This document shows, piece by piece, positions 8,690 through 15,287 of a DNA stretch of 64,000 nucleotides; within the stretch, counting starts at the first letter, position 1; the number at the start of each line of letters is the position of its first letter. The translations under genes and the position numbers were made by a program. This stretch comes from Gallaecimonas sp. GXIMD4217. Its GTDB lineage: Bacteria > Pseudomonadota > Gammaproteobacteria > Enterobacterales > Gallaecimonadaceae. Below the pieces are notes generated by a model. It was not told where the DNA came from. It searched no databases and saw nothing but the letters and a program-made list of their open reading frames with translations. The stretch covers positions 1,205,455-1,269,454 of the forward strand of contig NZ_CP149925.1 of the NCBI RefSeq assembly GCF_038087665.1, written 5' to 3'.

Positions 8690-9940
8690 ATGGACGACAA
8701 CAAAAACAGCATGGAACAGACCCAGGTAGTGGTGATAGGCGCCGGCCCGGCCGGCGTGCTGGCCGCCACCCTGCTGCACCGCCAGGGCCACCAGGTGCTG
8801 GTGCTGGAGCGCCAGGCCTTCCCGCGCTTTTCCATCGGCGAGAGCCTGCTGCCCCAGTGCATGAGCTTCCTGGCAGAGGCCGGGCTGCTGGAGGTGGTCG
8901 ACCAGGCCGGCTTCCAGTACAAGGACGGCGCCGCCTTCCGCCACCGGGGCCGCTACACGGACTTTTTGTTCACCGACAAGGTCTCGGCCGGCCCCGGCAC
9001 CACCTTCCAGGTGCAGCGCGCCCGCTTCGACGCCCTGCTGGCCGAAGGCGCCCAGGCCCAGGGGGTGGAGATCCGTTTCCGCCATGCCATCACCGCCGTG
9101 GACTTCGGCGAAGACAAGGCCAACATCCAGGCCCTTGATGAGCAGGGCCGGCCCTACGCCATCCAGGCCGATTTCGTGCTGGACGCCTCCGGCTTCGGCC
9201 GGGTGCTGCCCAGGCTGCTGGACCTGGAAAGGCCCAGCGGCTTCCCGTCCCGCCAGTCGCTGTTCACCCATGTGCGTGACCATATCGACTGCCCGGACCA
9301 CGACCGCAACAAGATCCTGATCAGCGTCCATCCCGAGCACAGGGACGTCTGGTACTGGCTGATCCCCTTCAGCGACGGCAGCTGCTCATTGGGGGTGGTG
9401 GCCGAGGAAAGCTTCTTTGCCGCGCGCGGTGAGGCCGACAACCAGGCCAAGCTCCAGGCCCTGGTGGCCGAGGAGCCGGATCTGGCCCGGCTGCTCAAGA
9501 ATGCCGAGTACCCCAACCCGGTCAACGCCATCCAGGGTTACTCCGCCAAGGTCAGCCGCCTTTATGGTGAGCGCTTCGCGCTGCTGGGCAATGCCGGCGA
9601 GTTCCTGGATCCGGTGTTCTCCTCCGGGGTCACCATCGCCTTCAAGTCGGCCAGCCTGGCCGCCAAGGCCCTGGACCGGCAGCTGCGCGGCGAAGCCGTG
9701 GATTGGCAGGGCGAGTTCGCGGCGCCGCTGCAGCTGGGGGTGGACGTGTTCCGCACCTATGTGCAGGGCTGGTACGAGGGCGGCTTCCAGGACGTGATCT
9801 TCTACGCCGACCAGCAGCCCGCCATCAAGCAGATGATCTGCGCCATACTGGCCGGCTACGCCTGGGATGGGGACAACCCCTTCGTGGCCCAGCCCCAGCG
9901 GCGCCTGAAGGTGCTTACCGAGCTGTGCCGGGCGGGCTGA
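8690..9940 (+). CDS. FAD-dependent oxidoreductase of the tryptophan-halogenase family
   Basis: A 416-residue flavoprotein. The dinucleotide-binding motif GAGPAGVLAATLL lies near residue 18, and the halogenase-family segment RFSIGESLLP follows at about residue 48. The segment WYWLIP at about residue 223 fits the WxWxIP signature used to recognise flavin-dependent halogenases. Relatives occur in aryl-polyene, flexirubin and xanthomonadin clusters, where they hydroxylate or halogenate the aryl head. The catalytic Lys of true halogenases could not be confirmed by eye, so monooxygenase and halogenase both remain possible. It is the last gene of the cluster and converges on a hydrolase gene, overlapping it by 26 bases. 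Confidence 0.82.
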   Translation: MDDNKNSMEQTQVVVIGAGPAGVLAATLLHRQGHQVLVLERQAFPRFSIGESLLPQCMSFLAEAGLLEVVDQAGFQYKDGAAFRHRGRYTDFLFTDKVSAGPGTTFQVQRARFDALLAEGAQAQGVEIRFRHAITAVDFGEDKANIQALDEQGRPYAIQADFVLDASGFGRVLPRLLDLERPSGFPSRQSLFTHVRDHIDCPDHDRNKILISVHPEHRDVWYWLIPFSDGSCSLGVVAEESFFAARGEADNQAKLQALVAEEPDLARLLKNAEYPNPVNAIQGYSAKVSRLYGERFALLGNAGEFLDPVFSSGVTIAFKSASLAAKALDRQLRGEAVDWQGEFAAPLQLGVDVFRTYVQGWYEGGFQDVIFYADQQPAIKQMICAILAGYAWDGDNPFVAQPQRRLKVLTELCRAG

Positions 9941-10787
9941 GCGCAGCCGCCGTCACTGCCTCGGGCCAGGCCGCCATGACCGCCAGCAGACGCTGGCGGT
10001 TTTCGTTTCGGCCGTCCATGTAGCCGCGGGCGTGGGGGCAGTCGCCCAAGTCCAGGAAGCGGGCCGGGCCCGGCAGGTTGTCGGCCAGCTTGCGGGCGTG
10101 GCGGATATCGATGAGGCGATCGCCGCTGCAATGGGACACCAGCACCGGCACGCCGGCCAGGCGCTGGAGATCGCCAAAGGGCGCGTAGTGGTTGGGCAGC
10201 AGCAGCGCCGGCATCCAGGTGAGCAGGAAGCCAAGGGGGTAGGAATACATGACGTCCACCGCTATCTGCTTGTAGCTGGTGAAGCTGGAGTCGATCACCA
10301 CCAGATCGACCCCGCCCCGGCCGGGAAAGTCGGCCAGGGCGTCCAGCAGCACGGCGCCGCCCAAGGAGGTGCCGAACAGCACCAGCCGCCCCGGCTGGCC
10401 GTCTTGCAGTTCCAGGGCATGGTCCATGACGGCCAGGGCGTCCTGGTGCAGGGCCTCGAAGCTGGGGCTGCCGCTCGACAGGCCGTAGCCGGAATAGTCG
10501 AACACCAGCACCCGGTAGCCGTAGTCGCACAGCCAGGCCACCTTGTCGGCGGTGCCGCTGAGGTTGCCGTGGTTGCCGTGGAAATGCACCACCAGGCCGG
10601 CCCGGCCCTGCTCGGGGCAGAGCAGCTCGCCGTGCAGGCGGTTGCCGGAGCCGGAGGGCAGCCACAGCCGTTGTTGGTTAAGCTGGAATTGGGCCAGGTT
10701 GGGGTACTGTTGCTGGGTTGGCCGATAGAAGGGATTGCTGCAGGCTGCCAGCAGGAGCAGGCAGCATGACAACGTCCATCGCCACAT
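9915..10787 (-). CDS. alpha/beta hydrolase lipoprotein
   Basis: A 290-residue predicted lipoprotein with signal peptide MWRWTLSCCLLLLAAC (lipobox LAAC). An alpha/beta-hydrolase domain follows: HFHGNHGN forms the oxyanion region, GTSLGG the nucleophile elbow (Ser), SGDRLID the likely acid and PHARGY the likely His. It resembles the BEM46/YfhR group of serine hydrolases. The 3' end overlaps the halogenase-type gene on the opposite strand. The substrate is unknown, and a link to the pigment cluster would rest only on position. Confidence 0.8.
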   Translation of the reverse strand: MWRWTLSCCLLLLAACSNPFYRPTQQQYPNLAQFQLNQQRLWLPSGSGNRLHGELLCPEQGRAGLVVHFHGNHGNLSGTADKVAWLCDYGYRVLVFDYSGYGLSSGSPSFEALHQDALAVMDHALELQDGQPGRLVLFGTSLGGAVLLDALADFPGRGGVDLVVIDSSFTSYKQIAVDVMYSYPLGFLLTWMPALLLPNHYAPFGDLQRLAGVPVLVSHCSGDRLIDIRHARKLADNLPGPARFLDLGDCPHARGYMDGRNENRQRLLAVMAAWPEAVTAAALSPPGTAR

Positions 10788-10835
10788 GATCCACTCCCTG
10801 CCGGTCTTATTTTAGAGATAAGTATAGGAGGCGCC

Positions 10836-11237
10836 ATGAGAGTGCTTTGGCTGATGCCGCTGCTGGTGCTGGCGGCCTGTACCTCGGTAAGCCCGGCCGG
10901 GGTCGATGCCCGACTGGGGCAATGGTACGGCCAGCCGGTGGAAAGGCTGCTGGATAAATGGGGCGTGCCGGATCGGGTGGAACAGCTCGAACCCGGCCGC
11001 AGCTGGCTGGTCTACCAGAACCGCAAGCGCGGCTCTGGGCCCCATGTGGGGCTGGGGGTGGGCGCCGGCTCGGGTAACGTGTTCGGCAGCGTCAGCACCC
11101 TGCTTTATGCCGGGCCCGACAGCTGTACCCGCCAGGTGGAGTCCCGCAACGGCCGGGTGAGCAAGATCCGCTGGCAGGGCGACGCCAAGCTGTGCTGGGA
11201 GCTGAGCCCGGCCCCTGCTGCCCAGGGCGGCCAGTAA
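10836..11237 (+). CDS. small lipoprotein of unknown function
   Basis: A 133-residue protein with signal peptide and lipobox LAAC at residues 10-13, preceded by a strong ribosome binding site (TAGGAGG, 10800s). The mature part begins with ARLGQWYGQPVERLLDKWG, a segment often seen in SmpA/OmlA-like small lipoproteins that sense substrate pairs. A glycine-rich stretch, GLGVGAGSGNVFG, and two Cys residues (TCRQ-like and LCWE) that could form a disulphide follow. I do not recognise the family with certainty. It is divergent from the hydrolase gene and lies 35 bases before the META-domain gene, so the two may form an operon. Confidence 0.7.
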   Translation: MRVLWLMPLLVLAACTSVSPAGVDARLGQWYGQPVERLLDKWGVPDRVEQLEPGRSWLVYQNRKRGSGPHVGLGVGAGSGNVFGSVSTLLYAGPDSCTRQVESRNGRVSKIRWQGDAKLCWELSPAPAAQGGQ

Positions 11238-11272
11238 TGATAAGCTAAGTTTTTGATTGACGGAGAGAAGCC

Positions 11273-11692
11273 ATGAAAGCACAAGGACTGGCGGCCCTGG
11301 CCGTGCTGGCCCTGATGGGCTGCCAGCAGAGCGCCCAGGCGCCGGATTTTTTCGACAAAACCTGGTACCTGGACAGCCGCGAAGCCGGCGATCTGCTGGC
11401 CGGCGCCAGCGCCCCCGGCGGCATCACCCTGACCCTGCAGGCCGACGGCCGCCTGGCCGGCCGCAGCGGCTGCAACAACTACTTTGCCGGCTACCAGCTG
11501 GGCGAGGACAACAGCCTGGCGGTGTCGCAGATAGGCTCTACCCGCAAGGCCTGCATGGGCCCCATCATGAGCGCCGAATACCGTTACCTGGAGCGGCTCA
11601 ACAAGGCCGAAAAGGTGGAAACGCGCGGCGACAGCCTGATGCTGTACAGCCAGGGCCAGTCAGAGCCGCTGCTGTTCCGGCTCAGCCGCTGA
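11273..11692 (+). CDS. META/HslJ-domain lipoprotein
   Basis: A 139-residue lipoprotein (signal peptide with lipobox LMGC). The META domain shows its usual marks: TWYLDS at the start, GRSGCNNYFAGY in the middle and STRKACMGPIMSAEYRYLERL in the last third, each with the paired Cys typical of HslJ. HslJ-type proteins are linked to heat-shock and novobiocin resistance in E. coli, but the molecular role is not known. GGAGAG lies 6 bases before the ATG. A hairpin terminator follows immediately. Confidence 0.82.
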   Translation: MKAQGLAALAVLALMGCQQSAQAPDFFDKTWYLDSREAGDLLAGASAPGGITLTLQADGRLAGRSGCNNYFAGYQLGEDNSLAVSQIGSTRKACMGPIMSAEYRYLERLNKAEKVETRGDSLMLYSQGQSEPLLFRLSR

Positions 11693-11720
11693 AAAAGGCG
11701 CCCCCGGGCGCCTTAGTTAT
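11692..11720. terminator. bidirectional hairpin terminator
   Basis: AAAAAGGCGCCCCCGGGCGCC forms a GC-rich stem between the converging META-domain gene and the GNAT gene. The A-run on the left serves as a U-run for the minus strand; the + strand has only a short T tract. Confidence 0.6.
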
Positions 11721-12267
11721 ATCCCTGCTCCGCGCCCCGGCGCAGATCCAGGTTGATGCGCAGCAGGCCGTCGTCGTGGAAGCTGCGCACCGGCAGGCCG
11801 CTCTTGGCAAAGACCCGGATCATGCCGCGGTTCTGGGGCAGCACCTCGGCCACGAATTCCTCTATGCCCTGCTGGCGGCCCAGGTGCACCAGGTGCTTGA
11901 GCAGCACCGGCCCCACCCCCTGGCCCTGGCAGTCGTCCATGACCGCGCAGGAAAACTCCGCCCGCCGCACGCTCTGGCCCGGCAGCAGTATGTAGCGGCC
12001 TATGCCCAGCGGCGATTCGCTGTCGGGGCCGTAGTGACCCACCGCCACCGCCACATGGGACACGAAATCCACGTCGGTGAACCAGCTGGCCTCCTCCAAG
12101 GTCATGTGCCACTTGGGGCGCATGAAGCGGTAGTAGATGGAGCGCTCGGACAGGTGCTGGTAGGCCCTGAGCACGGCCCTGTTGTCCTCGGGGCGGATGG
12201 CGCGCACGAACACCGGGCTGCCGTCCTTGAGGTGGTCGAAGGAGAGGTAGTGGCGAAAATCCAGCAT
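11713..12267 (-). CDS. GNAT-family N-acetyltransferase
   Basis: A 184-residue single GNAT domain. The acetyl-CoA-binding segment DDCQGQGVGPVLLKHLVHLGRQQG fits the Q/RxxGxG/A loop and the helix after it, and the region SERSIYYRFMRP resembles the GNAT domain found at the C-terminus of Pat-type protein acetyltransferases. Here the domain stands alone without the CoA-ligase half. Substrate unknown; protein lysine acetylation is one option suggested by the resemblance. The stop lies within the shared terminator. Confidence 0.8.
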   Translation of the reverse strand: MLDFRHYLSFDHLKDGSPVFVRAIRPEDNRAVLRAYQHLSERSIYYRFMRPKWHMTLEEASWFTDVDFVSHVAVAVGHYGPDSESPLGIGRYILLPGQSVRRAEFSCAVMDDCQGQGVGPVLLKHLVHLGRQQGIEEFVAEVLPQNRGMIRVFAKSGLPVRSFHDDGLLRINLDLRRGAEQGYN

Positions 12268-12344
12268 GGCGTTCCCTGCATTTATGTCGCTGTCAGTGTA
12301 ACCAGGGGGGCGGACGGCCGTCAGCGGTCAGATCAAAAAAACCC

Positions 12345-12401
12345 TTGACGCCGTGATACCCTGAGGTTACAAATGTAACCCATAGGTATCGCGGTGATAC
12401 C
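12345..12401 (+). promoter_or_regulatory. promoter with two palindromic operators for the membrane protein/XRE pair
   Basis: TTGACG at 12345-12350 and TACAAA at 12368-12373 are separated by 17 bases, a good sigma-70 spacing. The -10 box lies in a perfect inverted repeat, GGTTAC-AAAT-GTAACC (12365-12380). Fifteen bases downstream of that repeat's left arm end a second one begins, GGTATC-GCGGT-GATACC (12385-12401), and an additional GATACC half-site sits at 12355-12360 between the promoter elements. The layout suggests repression by the XRE protein encoded in the same operon. Confidence 0.65.
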
Positions 12402-12428
12402 CCAAGGTTCTCAAGCAAGGAGTGACAG

Positions 12429-12884
12429 ATGAGCAATCAGATGGAAATGGCGGTGAGTTACGAGCGGGTATCGGCCTGGGCCACCCTGTGCCTGGTTTCC
12501 CTGGTGGGGCTGGCGGCGCTGTTCGACGCCGGCGTGACGGCCGGCACCGTCAAGCTGGGCCTGGAGGTGCTGGGTTTTGCGATGCTGCTGGCGATGATCC
12601 TGCTGCTGCGTCGGCAATCGAAGCTGAAGAAGACCCTGGGCTGCAGCTGGATGGGCCCCAAGGGTGACGAGTTCATCCAGGAGGCCAAGCTCAAGTCCCA
12701 CCGTGGCGCGCTTTTCGTGGGCCTGGCCTGGATGGCCTGGTGCTACATCAATCCCTGGCAGATGCTGCTGGGCTTCGAACCCCAGCTCGGCACCGAGGAA
12801 GTGGGCGGCATCGGCTTCTACGGCACCGTCGCCGCCTACTGCCTGGCCATGCTCTGGCAGCTGCGGGAGGACGGGGATGAGTGA
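12429..12884 (+). CDS. four-helix inner-membrane protein paired with an XRE regulator
   Basis: A 151-residue protein with four hydrophobic segments (about residues 13-33, 40-60, 95-112 and 125-143) and a basic cytoplasmic loop after the second one (RRQSKLKKTLG). A ribosome binding site (AAGGAG) lies 6-7 bases upstream. The gene overlaps the following XRE regulator by 8 bases. Pairs of a small integral membrane protein and a short Cro/CI-type regulator are common in bacteria; the membrane partner may modulate the regulator, but this is inference. The domain family is not recognised. Confidence 0.75.
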   Translation: MSNQMEMAVSYERVSAWATLCLVSLVGLAALFDAGVTAGTVKLGLEVLGFAMLLAMILLLRRQSKLKKTLGCSWMGPKGDEFIQEAKLKSHRGALFVGLAWMAWCYINPWQMLLGFEPQLGTEEVGGIGFYGTVAAYCLAMLWQLREDGDE

Positions 12885-13089
12885 TCCCGAGGTCAAGAAC
12901 CGCATCAAGGTGCTGCGGGCCGAGCACAACCTGACCCAGGGCGAACTGGCCGAGGCCATAGGGGTGTCGCGCAAGACCATCAGCACCGTGGAAACCGGCC
13001 GCTTCACCCCCTCGGTGACCATTGCCCTGAAGCTGGCCCGCTGCTTCCAGGTGCCGGTGGAAGCCATCTTCTCGCTGCCGGAAGAGTAG
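12877..13089 (+). CDS. short XRE-family (YozG-like) transcriptional regulator
   Basis: A 70-residue protein consisting of a Cro/CI helix-turn-helix: NRIKVLRAEHNLTQGELAEA is helices 1-2 and GVSRKTISTVETGRFTPSVT the recognition helix and following turn. The start at 12877 overlaps the membrane-protein stop by 8 bases and gives the usual length for this family. It probably acts as a dimer on the palindromes at 12365-12401 that overlap the operon promoter. No effector domain is present. An adjacent repeat-rich region without genes follows. Confidence 0.85.
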   Translation: MSDPEVKNRIKVLRAEHNLTQGELAEAIGVSRKTISTVETGRFTPSVTIALKLARCFQVPVEAIFSLPEE

Positions 13090-13098
13090 GGCAGCGGT

Positions 13099-13128
13099 GT
13101 AGGGTGGGCGAAGCGTAACCCACCGAAT
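13099..13128. repeat. interspersed palindromic repeat, first copy (short variant)
   Basis: GTAGGGTGGGCGAAGCGTAACCCACC is a shortened form of the element at 13487 and 21768. The arms GGTGGG and CCCACC pair around a GC-rich loop. It lies just after the XRE gene. Confidence 0.6.
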
Positions 13129-13195
13129 ACCTTCATTTTTCTGGCCGAGGTGGTGGGTTCATGCTGATCTCTTCGAGTTGCGCTGCCGCGCGGCC

Positions 13196-13223
13196 CTACT
13201 TTCTGTAAAGCGACAGAAAGTAG
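13196..13223. repeat. 11-bp inverted repeat at the left edge of the duplication
   Basis: CTACTTTCTGT and ACAGAAAGTAG flank AAAGCG, forming a perfect 11-bp stem. The second copy of the duplicated block (21484) lacks the left arm, so copy 2 is truncated here at a junction with a 29-bp palindromic unit. Confidence 0.6.
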
Positions 13224-13786
13224 GCAAAGAGCGCTCCCCCTAATCGCATCCAGCTCGCAGACAAGCTGCTCGCGTTCGCCAGCTAAAATGGGGCCACCGG
13301 CCCCATTTCTTAACGCGCTCACCCCTTCGGGTTCCCACGGTTCCATTCTCTTACCGCTGTACGTCACTGACGCGGTTCCCTCCGCGCAGTGACTCCCTCG
13401 GCGTCCTGCCTCGGTCCAGCTCACGCTCACTTCACCTCGGCTGCTCATAAGGGGCCAGACTTGGCCGCCTTGCGGCCATCAGCAGTGTAGGGTGGGTTAG
13501 CGAAGCGTAACCCACCGAATTCCCAAGATAGTCATCTGATAAGCCTGAGTTGTTAGCCATCTGTGGCGGCTCATTCCGGCCATTAGGCGGTGGTTGCATT
13601 GCACCGCCCAGGCACTTAATCTGGTGCTAATTCAGGGACGAGACCATAACCCGCCAGGGTGATATTGCAAGGATGCGATTACGCCGCAAATCCGTATCTC
13701 CATCCAATGATATCCCTTCCCGGCCTAGCATTACGCTCGTCTTGTCCCAGGCGTATGTGAAAACCTGAATAAATGGGTTCTGACCC
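13203..13786 (+). repeat. 584-bp direct repeat, copy R1
   Basis: This block matches 21484-22067 over 584 bases without indels and with only scattered substitutions. It carries no convincing gene. It contains a 10-bp-stem hairpin (13286-13308, arms AAATGGGGCC and GGCCCCATTT), the palindrome at 13487-13520 and, at its right end, the first part of the 29-bp near-palindromic unit. R1 leads directly into Rhs tip 1. Confidence 0.85.
13487..13520. repeat. interspersed palindromic repeat, second copy
   Basis: GTAGGGTGGGTTA and TAACCCACC form a 9-bp stem around GCGAAGCG. It recurs at 21768-21801 inside R2 and as a short variant at 13099. Similar sequences are dispersed in many proteobacteria. Confidence 0.65.
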
Positions 13787-13795
13787 CTTTTATTT
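13766..13795. repeat. 29-bp near-palindromic REP-like unit
   Basis: GAATAAATGGGTTCTGACCC followed by CTTTTATT reads almost the same on the other strand. Intact or split copies occur near 16509-16528, 17861-17880, 18965-18984, 21409-21425, 21455-21482, 22047-22067 and 23400-23420, with a shorter relative at 23432. The central GGTTCTGACCC is the target of every IS4 copy in the window. Here the unit supplies the ATG (13773) that opens the Rhs tip 1 frame. Confidence 0.7.
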
Positions 13796-14423
13796 TCGTA
13801 ACGACACCTTCAGTCGTTCCGTCCTCAATATTGGCATTGGCCAAGTCAACATTGGCTTCCCCGGCCAATATTGGGACAAGGAAAGCGCCACCTGGCAGAA
13901 CTGGCATAGGGATTATGATGCAGCAACAGGACGGTATGTTCAGAGTGACCCGATTGGATTATCTGGTGGAATTAATACATACACTTATGTAGGTGGGAAT
14001 CCTGTGATGGGGGTTGACCCTGAAGGGTTGATGTGTTTTGACTTTAATAAATTTGCCGATCAGATAAGGGATAATCGCTCAAATACAGTAACAGACCTTG
14101 CGGCACTAGGGAGTACACTTGGACTTGGGACTATGGCTAAAACAAGTTCTGAATTGAGAGGGCTTGGAGTATCAAAATCCCAATTAAACCCCTACACGAG
14201 TCAATTAAGCCGATGGAATGGCCGATTAAATAGAGGCGGTTTGTACTCCGGAAGAGGTCTCAGAACCTTAGGACGTACCCCTACTGGTATGATGGCAGGC
14301 ACTGTTGCAACAGGAGCCTTGATAGCTGATGGGTTTTACAACTGGGGTGTTATCCTGAAAGCTGCCTTTGATGCAACATCTTCGGAAGGTGATAATGGCT
14401 GTGGATGTGATAACAATGGATAA
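13773..14423 (+). pseudogene. orphan Rhs tip 1: end of Rhs core plus variable toxin-like C-terminus
   Basis: A 216-residue frame. After a few residues read from the palindromic unit, residues 10-90 match the end of an Rhs core: [30 protein letters not shown] and NTYTYVGGNP, ending in VDPEGL, where Rhs variable tips begin. The remaining 125 residues (Gly-rich, one hydrophobic stretch, C-terminal GCGC) are AT-rich and not recognised. The large core is absent, so this is a displaced rhs 3' end rather than a whole gene. An apparent immunity gene overlaps its end. The unit-derived ATG could allow expression, but the ribosome binding site is unconvincing. Confidence 0.75.
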
Positions 14424-14730
14424 CTTAGAGTCAAAAATAAAACAAAAGTCGATTGAGCGATTGGCAGCTTTGTTGGATGTAGATGCATCAACTCTCAGCG
14501 AGGAAATGAGTCTTGCGACTGCGGTTAAGCCGAATCCTGTAAAGTTTTGGAAACGAAATCAATTTGATAAGATTCTTGATGATATAAGGGATGTAGCAGA
14601 TAAGGAGTCAACCAAGCTTCTTGAAAGCGGTGATTTTGAGGTGAAAACAGTGCAAGACTATGTCAATTTCATGATTCGGTGCTATGAAGAAAATCCAAAA
14701 CTTGTCCTTTTGGTTTTGGGTGACTTGTAA
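14395..14730 (+). CDS. putative immunity protein for Rhs tip 1
   Basis: A 111-residue acidic protein with no signal peptide or membrane segment, AT-rich like the tip before it. The ATG at 14395 is chosen because GGAAGG lies 5 bases upstream; an ATG at 14416 is an alternative. It overlaps the tip 1 end by 29 bases, the arrangement expected for an Rhs toxin/immunity pair. The sequence (for example NQFDKILDDIRDVADKES) is helical and matches no family I recognise. Immunity function is inferred from position only. Confidence 0.6.
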   Translation: MAVDVITMDNLESKIKQKSIERLAALLDVDASTLSEEMSLATAVKPNPVKFWKRNQFDKILDDIRDVADKESTKLLESGDFEVKTVQDYVNFMIRCYEENPKLVLLVLGDL

Positions 14731-14870
14731 TTTAAAGCTTTTGGTTTTAATATGAAGCGCCATCATCTGATGGTGCTTTTTCATTCCATGCCCAATCGAG
14801 TGTATGGTTCATCCATGGGGAATCACTTTCTGCCTTCATAGATGAGATTGAGACCGGGAATAAAAGAGGC
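14731..14870. other. short non-coding stretch between immunity gene and IS remnant
   Basis: About 140 AT-rich bases. A hairpin (GCGCCATCATCTGATGGTGC at 14756-14775) followed by TTTTTCATT could terminate the tip 1/immunity transcript. Nothing else is recognised. Confidence 0.4.
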
Positions 14871-15038
14871 TGAGGGATCCCCACAAAGTTAATTCCATGC
14901 CTGCTTGCAGCTTGTTGCATGTAGCAGTTCGCGGTAGCAGGCAAGGACTTTTTTCCACTGCCTTTTCGTGAATTTGAGACCCTTGCTGACGGCTCGAAGC
15001 CCTAGGGTATGGAAGGGCAACACGCGTTTGCTCTTCAC
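14871..15038 (-). mobile_element. remnant of the IS4-family element, right end only, inverted
   Basis: The reverse complement matches the last 168 bases of the IS4 copies at 16529, 18985 and 22068, including the terminal TGAGGGATCCCCAC and the transposase C-terminus, with substitutions and small differences. It stops abruptly where the Rhs core fragment begins. It is older than the three long copies, judging by its greater divergence. Confidence 0.8.
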
Positions 15039-15280
15039 TTCGTACCTTTAGCGGCGGCGGCCAGTCCTACGAGAACTGGTATGACGCCCGTAACCTGCGC
15101 GTCGCCAAGAAGGCGCCCACCTATGAAACGAATTTCATATACGGGCAAGGAGGTGAATTGCTTACAGAAACGCGTGCTGGAAGTCGCTACAAGAGCTATG
15201 TCTGGCTGGACGGCGAGATCGTCGGCCTGATCCACAACGGCCAGCTCTATTACGTGCACAGCGACCACCTTGGTCGCCCG
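15039..15280 (+). pseudogene. Rhs core fragment, 5' truncated
   Basis: The frame through 15041 encodes about 80 residues of Rhs/YD-repeat core, including YENWYDARNLRVAKK, SYVWLDGEIVGLIHNG and the conserved YVHSDHLGRP. The 5' side is cut by the IS4 remnant. The 3' side runs into a 29-bp palindromic unit, into which an ISAs1-family element has inserted. The continuation of this core, [11 protein letters not shown] onward, is found inverted at 18968-18333. Confidence 0.85.
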
Positions 15281-15287
15281 AATAAAA

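Noticed and set aside
7415-9340. 641-residue open frame opposite the second ketosynthase and the flavoprotein
   Set aside because: Antisense shadow caused by high GC at third positions; no recognisable domain.
13196-13308. Hairpins in R1 as a structured RNA or riboswitch
   Set aside because: They are simple inverted repeats within a duplicated block, with no downstream gene under obvious control.
12411-13448. 345-residue minus-strand frame over the XRE operon and R1, partly repeated at 21406-21729
   Set aside because: The part in R1 and R2 is repeated non-coding DNA, and the rest is antisense to the membrane protein and XRE genes.
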